41,254 nucleotides of DNA from Akkermansiaceae bacterium. Lineage in GTDB: Bacteria; Verrucomicrobiota; Verrucomicrobiia; Verrucomicrobiales; Akkermansiaceae. A program made the position numbers and the translations under genes. The stretch is taken from contig JALQTQ010000004.1 in assembly GCA_023263995.1 (NCBI GenBank), positions 1 through 41,254 of the forward strand, written 5' to 3'. Shown piece after piece: positions 34,911 to 41,254 of this stretch (the stretch's first letter is position 1; the number at the start of each line of letters is the position of its first letter). The notes under the pieces were generated by a model. That model was not told where the DNA came from and did no database searches. It saw only the letters and a list, made by a program, of their open reading frames with translations.

Positions 34911-36371
34911 CTACTTCCCCGGAACTTCATTGGCAGTGTAATAAAAGAGCACGTTCTGAATGTTCGTCCCGTCCTTCGACTTGATCTTGGCGAGGTCGAG
35001 TTGATAGACCCGCCCCGCTTCGAGCGAATCGAGGGTCACTTCGACCGATTTGCTTCCGGTCATTTTCACTGCGGTCACCTGGTGGTCCTTCTTGTTTTCC
35101 TGCGGGGATCCATAGGTCCATCTCGACTGGTAGGTGAACGACTTGAACTTGAGATCCGACTCCGTGAGGCTGCCGGCCAGCTCCCGGGTGAAGGTCAGCT
35201 CGAATCCTTTCGGGGTGATCTTGAAGGAAGTGATGTCAAAGGGCTCCGCCTTTTCGGTCGGGGTGATCCGCTGCAGCCCCTCAGCTTCCCGTCCCCAGCC
35301 ACGCACGGTCTGGCCAACGTAGAGCTGCTGACCGTCCGGGCTGAAGCGCACCCGATGGTTTCCGCTACGCAGCCCTCCCTCATTCAGGAAATGGGTGCAG
35401 GCCCCTTGGAACTTCCCGTTGACCTTCTCCAGCATGATGCGGGTGATCCGCCTGCTGTTATTGTCGGGCAAGAGCATCTGGCCGGGGAAATGAGGGAAAT
35501 GAGCCGGGATCTCATAGGGCTCCCCGGCCGAGCGATTCATTTCTTGATGGGGAATCTGGACTGCCGGCATGGTGCGATGCTTGTTGTAGGCATCGAGATC
35601 CTCTCGGTAAGTCGCAAGCGGGTCCTTGTCGCTGGGCCAACGCTCATCCCAAACGAGCGAACTGGGGTGACCGTAAAAATTTCCCTTCTCCAGATGATAC
35701 AAAGGGGTGGTGGCCCGCCAATCGCCTTGGTTGTCGCCACACCAGAGAATCCCGGAGGAATCGAGGTGAATCCCGTTGTGCATGCGGAACCCGAAACAAA
35801 AGGGGGTGAGATTGCCCTCGGCATCGCAATGCAGAGTGGTCCCCTTCCATTTCACCGAGGCGAAGTTGCGACCCCGGCGACCGAACTTGGAATACTCACC
35901 CAAGGTATATTCGCCAGTCGGACCATTGTGGGAGGCTGTTCCCACCGCAAGGTAATACCCACCCTTGCCATCTTCGGTCAGGGCATTCGTTTCGTGGTAA
36001 TTTCCCGACAAGCCCCAGCCGGAAGCAAAAACCCGGTAACGATCGGCCGTTCCATCGCCATTGGTGTCAGTGGCCTCCGTCATGTCCGCCATCTGAGTCA
36101 CCCGCACCTGATCCCGTGAAATGACATCGATCCCACAACCATTGTGAAAGCCGGTCGCAAAGAGCTCCCAAGTCCACGATCCGGGGTCTTTTTTCGGGGT
36201 CGCCCGCATGACGTCACCACGACGAAGAACGACAAACAAGGTTCCGTCGGGTGCAAAATCAATCGCCCCCACCTCGGGGGGAACACCCGGAGGGAACTTG
36301 ATATCCTCGACAAGATAAGGTGCCGCCGACAGCGGCCCAGCACAAAGGAGACAAAAGAGGGCAAGTTTCAT
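34911..36371 (-). CDS. Exported beta-propeller dehydrogenase-like protein
   Basis: The 486 aa protein has a signal peptide (MKLALFCLLCAGPLSA) and a six-bladed-propeller pattern like soluble PQQ/glucose dehydrogenase-type proteins. Repeated blades contain APDGTLFVVLRRGDV, GNYHETNALTEDGKGGYYLAVG, FGFRMHNGIHLDSSGILWCGDNQGDW and NHRVRFSPDGQQLYVGQT. A C-terminal Ig-like domain follows (about 390-480). Such proteins are common in Verrucomicrobiota and Planctomycetota next to cytochromes and are thought to oxidise sugars or related compounds in the periplasm. Cofactor and substrate are not visible here. The start overlaps the cytochrome gene by four bases (ATGA). Confidence 0.82.
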   Translation of the reverse strand: MKLALFCLLCAGPLSAAPYLVEDIKFPPGVPPEVGAIDFAPDGTLFVVLRRGDVMRATPKKDPGSWTWELFATGFHNGCGIDVISRDQVRVTQMADMTEATDTNGDGTADRYRVFASGWGLSGNYHETNALTEDGKGGYYLAVGTASHNGPTGEYTLGEYSKFGRRGRNFASVKWKGTTLHCDAEGNLTPFCFGFRMHNGIHLDSSGILWCGDNQGDWRATTPLYHLEKGNFYGHPSSLVWDERWPSDKDPLATYREDLDAYNKHRTMPAVQIPHQEMNRSAGEPYEIPAHFPHFPGQMLLPDNNSRRITRIMLEKVNGKFQGACTHFLNEGGLRSGNHRVRFSPDGQQLYVGQTVRGWGREAEGLQRITPTEKAEPFDITSFKITPKGFELTFTRELAGSLTESDLKFKSFTYQSRWTYGSPQENKKDHQVTAVKMTGSKSVEVTLDSLEAGRVYQLDLAKIKSKDGTNIQNVLFYYTANEVPGK

Positions 36372-37318
36372 TTCGAAAGGGACTGGATGTAAAGCACGAG
36401 CGAATCAACTTCCTGTGCACTGAGTTGGTAGGGAGGCATGTATCCCGGAGGAAAGCCCTTTGCGGTCTTGGCGTTGGGCGAAAGGATGGACTCCCTGAGA
36501 TAGGCCGCATCGGCTTTTACCGGATCACCACCTTCGACCGGCCGGGTCGAGCCAGCCAGACCTTGTAAACTGGGACCGTGGCCCTGGGAACCATCGATGG
36601 AATGACAGGCCACACAACCGTAGGCCCCAAAAACCTGCTCACCAGCCTCGGCGGTCGCCGACTTGATCTTGAGGTTTCGCTCAAATCCTTGGTGCTCCGA
36701 AAGCAACTCCCCCTTGAGGGTCGTCGCTTTCCCGTTCACGGTTCGCTGGAAGGAATAAAGTCCGTCCACCGGCAGAATGGTCTCGGCGTATTCCTGATCA
36801 CCCAGCCGATACCGGAAGGTCGGGACGCCCATCTCAGAAAGATCATATCCCAAAAACTTCGGGGTCTCCGTCTTCATCGGCTTCGCCAGATAAAAGAGAT
36901 TACCAACCAGACGGGCTCCGTAGTCGAACGAGCGACGCCCCCCGCTTCCCTCAATCCCCCAATACGGATAGAGGTCGAGAAAGCCGCCCTGCCAAGCATA
37001 GAGCAATCGGCATTCGGTGGTATCCCAAACATAAGAAAGTGCGGGCCCGTGATTCACCGCGATCGCAGCGGGAATCACCCTCATCATACCATACTCCCCC
37101 TTGGTGTCGCGCCCCGTCTTCGGGCTATACTTGGGGGACTTCGATGCCTTGCCATGATGGGCAAAAACAGCCGGATCAAGGCCAGGATCCGGCACATACG
37201 TCCTCAATATCAAGGGGCGATCCACCTCTCCCAATGGATTGGTATCGTAGGTCAACGGATCGGCCACGACCCGGGACAACCCCAGGAAAAGCAGCGGCAG
37301 AAGAAGGCGCGATTTCAT
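36368..37318 (-). CDS. Exported cytochrome c with N-terminal unknown domain
   Basis: The 316 aa protein has a signal peptide (MKSRLLLPLLFLGLSRVVA). A large N-terminal domain of unknown type (about 20-225) has Tyr- and Trp-rich segments such as YVWDTTECRLLYAWQGGFLDLYPYWG. A class I cytochrome c domain (about 226-316) carries the heme motif CVACHSIDG (about 235) and the distal Met in PGYMPPYQLS (about 293). It should accept electrons in the periplasm, probably from the propeller dehydrogenase encoded directly downstream with a four-base overlap. The ORF's earlier start adds no signal sequence, so I use the ATG at 37318. It follows the epimerase gene by seven bases. Confidence 0.9.
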   Translation of the reverse strand: MKSRLLLPLLFLGLSRVVADPLTYDTNPLGEVDRPLILRTYVPDPGLDPAVFAHHGKASKSPKYSPKTGRDTKGEYGMMRVIPAAIAVNHGPALSYVWDTTECRLLYAWQGGFLDLYPYWGIEGSGGRRSFDYGARLVGNLFYLAKPMKTETPKFLGYDLSEMGVPTFRYRLGDQEYAETILPVDGLYSFQRTVNGKATTLKGELLSEHQGFERNLKIKSATAEAGEQVFGAYGCVACHSIDGSQGHGPSLQGLAGSTRPVEGGDPVKADAAYLRESILSPNAKTAKGFPPGYMPPYQLSAQEVDSLVLYIQSLSK

Positions 37319-37325
37319 TGTCAAT

Positions 37326-38150
37326 TTACTTTCCGGAGCGAACAATATTTTCAAAGAATTGACCAGCCTCGGCACATTCTTGTGCGAGGTCTGCGGTCAC
37401 GGTCGCCTCGACCGATATCCCACCGCGGTAACCGATTCCGACCAATTCTTCGAAAAAGGCCTTGATCCCCGGAATTTCCACCTCTGGCTTCGGAAAACAA
37501 CGCCCGTCGGGATTGGCCAACTGCACCGCACAAACCAGATCGGCCGCTTCCCTCATGACTTGGGGCGACTCCCCTTCCATCGCAAAATGGTAAAAGTCCG
37601 CCGCCAGGCCGATCTCCTTTCGGTCAATTTCCCGCACGATCGCGAGGGCTTCCGCAAAGGTATTCAAAAAGTTGGTCTCGGTATGATTGACGTGCTCGAC
37701 CGCGATCCGCAGGCCCAATCGCTTTTCACGAATAACCTCGGCGGCGAGACGGCAGAACCGCATCATCTGCTCGCGGGCCCGAAGCTCGGACCACCCGGTC
37801 GGAATGGACCGCGACCCCGGGCTCCCAAAGACCACCGCGCGGGCCCCGAGCCGCGCGGCCCGTCCCAAGGCCAGCTCAAGAAACGCCCGGGAATCCTTCT
37901 CGTTCTCTTCCGGCCCCACTACTTTGAGCGAAGGTGGCAGAAACCAGTTGGCCGAAAGCACCGGCACCCCGGCTCCCTGCAAAGCCTTCGCTGCCGCCTC
38001 GAATTCCTCTTCGGTCAGCGCTGCCGCCTTGGCCAAACCGGGCTCGACAAAATCCAGCCCGCTCTCTTTGATTAACCGACCATTACGTAATGGCTCAGTC
38101 GTCGAAAAATCGGAAACTCCAAACTGCCAGGAAGAGGTGGTTGAGGCCAT
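37326..38150 (-). CDS. Sugar phosphate isomerase/epimerase (AP endonuclease 2-type TIM barrel)
   Basis: The 274 aa protein has the xylose-isomerase-like TIM barrel. Likely metal ligands are the Glu in IAVEHVNHTETNF (about 152), Asp and His in GLAADFYHFAMEG (about 187), and the late Glu in GGISVEATV (about 250). It could isomerise or epimerise a sugar or keto-sugar, but the substrate cannot be told from sequence. No Tat or Sec signal is visible. The ATG at 38150 begins MASTTSSWQFGVSDF; the upstream ORF extension lacks family character. It heads a three-gene unit with cytochrome c and propeller dehydrogenase, suggesting sugar oxidation followed by rearrangement. Confidence 0.87.
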   Translation of the reverse strand: MASTTSSWQFGVSDFSTTEPLRNGRLIKESGLDFVEPGLAKAAALTEEEFEAAAKALQGAGVPVLSANWFLPPSLKVVGPEENEKDSRAFLELALGRAARLGARAVVFGSPGSRSIPTGWSELRAREQMMRFCRLAAEVIREKRLGLRIAVEHVNHTETNFLNTFAEALAIVREIDRKEIGLAADFYHFAMEGESPQVMREAADLVCAVQLANPDGRCFPKPEVEIPGIKAFFEELVGIGYRGGISVEATVTADLAQECAEAGQFFENIVRSGK

Positions 38151-38243
38151 GCGTCGGACCCTAGGACCTTCCGACCGCGAGTCCAAGCTAAGTGAGCAGG
38201 AAAGTCCCTTCTCTTTTCACAGATCGCCGCTTAACTCCTCGTC

Positions 38244-38975
38244 GTGTTTGGCAATCTCTTGCGTTGGGCCGTTCTCAAGCCCATTCTGAAACCACTCACC
38301 CGTCTCCTTGTCGGGCTCATTGCCATTCCGATCTTCCGCCTCGTCATCCGCCGCGGCATGCGCATGGCCAAGGTCGAAGAAGAGCTGGAGGCCGACCTAG
38401 AACAGTGGTTTCGCGCCGCCCTCATCCTCCTCGTCGCCACCGCCAACATGGAACACCTCCTCTTCGGGTGGGTGCCGCTCGACCTCGAGGGAGACCAGAG
38501 CTGGATCGGGGTCTTCTTCCGCCTTCTCTTGGTCATTGGGGTGATTGAACTCATGCCAGACCAAGCCCTCTTTGCCGTCCTCCATTCCGGTCCCCTCCAG
38601 CTGCCGATCGGCCGGCGAATCCTGATCGAGCTCTGGCAAGACCGCACCCAATGGCTCCAAAAAATGGGTTGTATCCACCTCAACCGCTCCAGCCCGGTCT
38701 TCGCCATGATGTCGGCCATCTTCGGCGGCGACCCCGAGAGCCCAGCGGCCGCCACCGGTTGGACCTGCTACTTCGTCGCCATTGTCCAATACCTCATCAT
38801 CGCCCTGATCACCTCAGCCGACAAAGCCGGCGACCTCCTTTCCACCTTCGACCGCACCATCGCCGAACGACGCCATGACCTCGTCGAGGAATTTGTCGAC
38901 GAAGAGGAGTTGGCTGGCGAAGACAACGACACTGGCACCCCCCCCGAAGAAGGCGAACGCTTGGAGCGGGACTAA
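38244..38975 (+). CDS. Multi-pass membrane protein with acidic C-terminal tail, unknown function
   Basis: The 243 aa protein starts at GTG 38244; no ATG precedes it. There are about four hydrophobic segments: near 18-36 (LTRLLVGLIAIPIFRLVI), 55-75 (WFRAALILLVATANMEHLLFGW), 87-105 (IGVFFRLLLVIGVIELM) and 170-190 (GWTCYFVAIVQYLIIALI). A basic loop holds RRGMRMAKVEEELEADLEQW. The cytoplasmic-type tail is strongly acidic (VEEFVDEEELAGEDNDTG). I recognise no family. It starts 93 bases from the divergent epimerase gene and is followed after 54 bases by a nucleoid-associated protein gene on the same strand. Confidence 0.78.
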   Translation: MFGNLLRWAVLKPILKPLTRLLVGLIAIPIFRLVIRRGMRMAKVEEELEADLEQWFRAALILLVATANMEHLLFGWVPLDLEGDQSWIGVFFRLLLVIGVIELMPDQALFAVLHSGPLQLPIGRRILIELWQDRTQWLQKMGCIHLNRSSPVFAMMSAIFGGDPESPAAATGWTCYFVAIVQYLIIALITSADKAGDLLSTFDRTIAERRHDLVEEFVDEEELAGEDNDTGTPPEEGERLERD

Positions 38976-39029
38976 AAAAGATCTCCATTTGCATTTCCCC
39001 AAGCGGTCAGCAATCCCTATTCAGCCCCG

Positions 39030-40091
39030 GTGATCCTCAAATTGAATTTCGAATCAGTGCGCATCGACGGCCTGGTCCTCGCCAAGGTCGGCAATCCCTC
39101 GCGCGATGAACCTCTGCAAACTTCCAAGACCCTGTTTCAAGTCGAAAACGACGATCAGGCTACCCTCTGCCCGCTCTTCCTGAAACCTTTCCGCAATCTC
39201 ACCGGCCAACGCTTCACCCACCATAGCTCACTCGACAAAAACGAGGTCAATACCAGTGCCGCCAGTATCTTTCAAGATCCCACGACCCTCCTCGCGCAGG
39301 GTTGCGACATCGCCCAACGCCTCTACTCGAAATCTTCCCATCCCAACATCAAATCGGGCGACCTCTGTCTCTCCCTCCTCAGTGGGGTGGAGATCGAGGG
39401 CGAAACCAAACGGGCCTTGTGCATCCTGAAATCCGAGAGCATGACGCCCTTCCTCAGCATCTCGACCCGGGATGGTGATCTCCAGCTGGAAACCGAGCAA
39501 GGCATCAACCCGGAAAAAATCGACAAGGGCTGCCTCATCATGGAGCATTTCGAAAAAAAGGGCTTTTACGTTCTCACCTTTGACCGCGGCGGTTCGGAAT
39601 CGCGCTTCTGGGTTCGTGATTTCTTGGGCGTCCGCCCCATCCCCGACTCTGCCCTGATGAGCAAAAGAGTGGCCGAGATGGCCGTCACCGCAGTCTCCCC
39701 GGACCACGCGGAAGCAGACTCCCCGCCCTGGGAGGTCAACGAACCAGCCCGCGAGGCCCTTTCCTTTCTCCAAGACCGAAAGCAGTTCAGCCTCCAAGAA
39801 TTCGAGGAAAACGCCCTCCGGACCGAAGCCGCCAAAGCCCGCTTCGCCGAGGAACGCAAACGGCTTGCCGAAGAGGAAGGACTAGAACTCCAAGACCAAT
39901 TCGAACTCTCCAAACGCGACATCACCAAAGCCAAAAAGCTCATGAAATCCGTGATGAAACTCGACTCCGGCGTCGAGATCCGCCTCAAACCCAAGGCCCT
40001 CGACCACCCCGGCGAGATCCTCGAAAAAGGCTTCGACGAAAAACGTCGGATGAATTTCATCAAGATCTACTTCAATGAGGACCTCGCCTGA
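39030..40091 (+). CDS. YejK/NdpA-type nucleoid-associated protein
   Basis: The 353 aa protein matches the 37-kDa nucleoid-associated (NA37) family. The N-terminal domain begins MILKLNFESVRIDGLVLAKVGNP and contains DKNEVNTSAASIFQDPTTLLAQG. A middle beta-rich domain (FLSISTRDGDLQLETEQGIN, GFYVLTFDRGGSESRFWVRDFLGVRP) leads to a C-terminal helical region (about 225-320) with LSFLQDRKQFSLQEFEENAL and a closing FDEKRRMNFIKIYF. E. coli YejK binds nucleoid DNA, but its role is poorly defined and the family also occurs in accessory contexts. The GTG at 39030 gives the family-like N-terminus. Its 3' end overlaps the convergent small membrane protein by 20 bases. Confidence 0.87.
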   Translation: MILKLNFESVRIDGLVLAKVGNPSRDEPLQTSKTLFQVENDDQATLCPLFLKPFRNLTGQRFTHHSSLDKNEVNTSAASIFQDPTTLLAQGCDIAQRLYSKSSHPNIKSGDLCLSLLSGVEIEGETKRALCILKSESMTPFLSISTRDGDLQLETEQGINPEKIDKGCLIMEHFEKKGFYVLTFDRGGSESRFWVRDFLGVRPIPDSALMSKRVAEMAVTAVSPDHAEADSPPWEVNEPAREALSFLQDRKQFSLQEFEENALRTEAAKARFAEERKRLAEEEGLELQDQFELSKRDITKAKKLMKSVMKLDSGVEIRLKPKALDHPGEILEKGFDEKRRMNFIKIYFNEDLA

Positions 40092-40443
40092 TCCACGGGC
40101 GGCGCAAAGCCACCACGATCGCTGCCAGCACCAGCGGGAGAAAAGCGGAACTCACGGAATGGGCAATCCAACCTGCACCCAACTCCCTGCGAACCGCAAC
40201 GCTGAAGGAACCCGCCCCAAAGGCCTCCACGACCGCTCCGTAGGCCAAGACCGCTGAAAAACCCCCGGCCAAGCAAATCACCACCAAACTCCCGGCCTTC
40301 CCCTTGACCCGAAATGCTCCGAGCAAAAAGGGCAAACTCCAGAACACCTGAACCAGCCAGAGCTGGAAAACGCCCGCCATCTTGTCTGCTATTTCCGCTA
40401 CGATCCATTTCACTCTGCCAAGCTCCGACCCCGGACCCCACAT
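40072..40443 (-). CDS. Small three-helix membrane protein, hypothetical
   Basis: The 123 aa ORF from the ATG at 40443 encodes three hydrophobic segments: VFQLWLVQVFWSLPFLLGAF (about 26-45), LVVICLAGGFSAVLAYGAVV (about 55-75) and SSAFLPLVLAAIVVAL (about 97-113). It ends in basic RRPWIRRGPH. The longer ORF to 40668 is antisense to the SRAP gene and is not hydrophobic, so I excluded it. A GTG or ATG further in (MAGVFQLW at 40380) could be the true start. It is an orphan on this strand between two plus-strand genes and overlaps the NdpA-type gene end by 20 bases. I assign no function. Confidence 0.62.
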   Translation of the reverse strand: MWGPGSELGRVKWIVAEIADKMAGVFQLWLVQVFWSLPFLLGAFRVKGKAGSLVVICLAGGFSAVLAYGAVVEAFGAGSFSVAVRRELGAGWIAHSVSSAFLPLVLAAIVVALRRPWIRRGPH

Positions 40444-40521
40444 CTCAAGACCAAAGCCCCGCCGCCCTCGCAAGCCTTCCCTCTTCTCGTCGGTTTCTTG
40501 GCTGATCACTCCCACTTCTGA

Positions 40522-41097
40522 ATGTGCAACGCCTTTAACACCGCCCGTCAACCGGCAGACATCCACCCCGAACGGATCCCCATGGAAACCCGTTTGATCC
40601 GCCGCACCGACCTCGCGCCTGTGATCCTCCACACCGGCAAAATCGTCATGATGCGATGGGGCTTCCAACGCCGCGGACTAGGACCGGTCAACAATACCCG
40701 GAGCGATCACCTGGCCAGCCCGATGTGGCGCGAGGCCATCGCACAACGACGCTGCCTCATTCCACTCGTCTCCTACTATGAATGGACCGGACCAGTGGGA
40801 CAAAAGACCACCCACCTGTTCCGTCACCCGGAGGACAGGTGGCTCAAGGTGGCCGGACTCTGGGAGGACTCCAAGGAACACGGCCCCTGCTTTTCGATGC
40901 TCACCACCGCTGCCAACACCGTCGCCGCCCCCATCCATCATCGCATGCCTGCAATCCTCGGATCGACCGACCAAGCGCGGTATCTCGACGATGGACTACC
41001 CGAATTCCAACCTTCCGAAGAACCGCTGATCTCCAAAACGACAAGCAACCCTCTCCTCAAAAATCCACCCAACCCCATTCAGGACGAACTCTTTTAG
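40522..41097 (+). CDS. SRAP family protein (YedK/HMCES-type abasic-site protein)
   Basis: The 191 aa protein has all SRAP landmarks: the catalytic Cys2 after Met removal (MCNAF), the Asn/Arg segment VNNTRSDHL, RRCLIPLVSYYEW with its Glu, and the late His in HHRMPAIL. SRAP proteins form a covalent crosslink with abasic sites in single-stranded DNA and shield them from cleavage. It is somewhat shorter than E. coli YedK (222 aa) and reads MCN in place of MCG, as some other family members do. The ATG at 40522 is fixed by the need for Cys2. It is divergent from the small membrane protein across 78 bases, and its stop overlaps a minus-strand stop. Confidence 0.93.
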   Translation: MCNAFNTARQPADIHPERIPMETRLIRRTDLAPVILHTGKIVMMRWGFQRRGLGPVNNTRSDHLASPMWREAIAQRRCLIPLVSYYEWTGPVGQKTTHLFRHPEDRWLKVAGLWEDSKEHGPCFSMLTTAANTVAAPIHHRMPAILGSTDQARYLDDGLPEFQPSEEPLISKTTSNPLLKNPPNPIQDELF

Positions 41098-41254
41098 CCA
41101 TCGCCACGAGGGAGCGGCGTATTGGCCTTCACCGCCCCCGCCGGATAAGGATTTCCGGGCCCGAAAACCAACATCTTCTCCCTAGTCTCAACGGTCACAA
41201 AGGACTCGTCAACCTTCCCGTCAGCCCCGCAGACCCGATCAAGGTCGAGCTTCA
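41094..41254 (-). CDS. C-terminal fragment of a minus-strand gene cut by the window edge
   Basis: The minus strand is open from the right edge to a TAA at 41094-41096, giving about 53 residues (KLDLDRVCGADGKVDESF, then VETREKMLVFGPGNPYPAG). It is missing from the ORF track because it has no start inside the window. The other two minus-strand frames contain stops here, and codon third positions are G/C-rich as in neighbouring genes, which supports coding. It converges on the SRAP gene with stops overlapping. I do not recognise the product. Confidence 0.55.
   Translation of the reverse strand, partial: KLDLDRVCGADGKVDESFVTVETREKMLVFGPGNPYPAGAVKANTPLPRGDG

Overview
The window looks like a chromosomal segment of a Verrucomicrobiota bacterium, most likely order Verrucomicrobiales. 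This is inferred from gene content only. The supporting features are a fused LpxC-FabZ gene, a PEP-CTERM surface protein ending in PEPSTS...RRRR, a secreted protein resembling the verrucomicrobial TIGR02597 family, a giant secreted LTD/CotH-like protein, a propeller dehydrogenase with its own cytochrome c, and many starts without a Shine-Dalgarno sequence. I see no insertion sequences, phage genes, CRISPR array or rRNA. Only one tRNA is present (Gly-TCC).

Layout: 1-5.4 kb holds the 3' part of a giant multidomain secreted protein. 5.4-8.5 kb holds an MMPL/RND-type exporter divergent from a LolA-like carrier. 8.6-9.2 kb is the GTPase EngB. 9.4-11.1 kb is a two-gene surface-protein unit (internally duplicated secreted protein, then PEP-CTERM protein) closed by a strong terminator. 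11.3-14.7 kb is the tightly coupled set accB-accC-thiE-pfkB-type kinase. Divergent from it, 14.9-19.1 kb holds an ABCG-type transporter with a one-base frameshift, a small anchored protein and a helical-repeat periplasmic protein, ending in a terminator. 19.1-23.1 kb (minus strand) is PDZ protein, Prc protease, YggS, DUF971.

23.2-28.1 kb is the most notable block. It is a minus-strand polysaccharide-export operon with a serine-rich secreted protein of unknown function, an outer-membrane beta-barrel, a Wzc-like co-polymerase/tyrosine kinase and a short Wza-like OPX protein. The short OPX plus separate barrel fits the composite OPX/beta-barrel translocon known from Myxococcus rather than classical Wza. 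tRNA-Gly lies just upstream on the same strand.

28.4-29.9 kb is Nif3-like plus an RluA-type pseudouridine synthase. Divergent from it are lpxC-fabZ (lipid A and fatty acid synthesis) and pckA (gluconeogenesis). 33.1-34.9 kb holds two membrane proteins (DUF2167; one with a CxxC zinc ribbon). 34.9-38.2 kb (minus) is a putative periplasmic sugar-oxidation unit: sugar isomerase/epimerase, cytochrome c, propeller dehydrogenase. 38.2-41.1 kb holds an unknown membrane protein, a YejK/NdpA-type nucleoid protein, a small opposite-strand membrane protein and a YedK/HMCES-type SRAP protein. The right edge cuts a minus-strand gene.

No gene-free stretch exceeds 300 bases. The larger gaps (9220-9459, 11143-11337, 14729-14948, 31247-31448) hold the signals listed, or nothing I can name.
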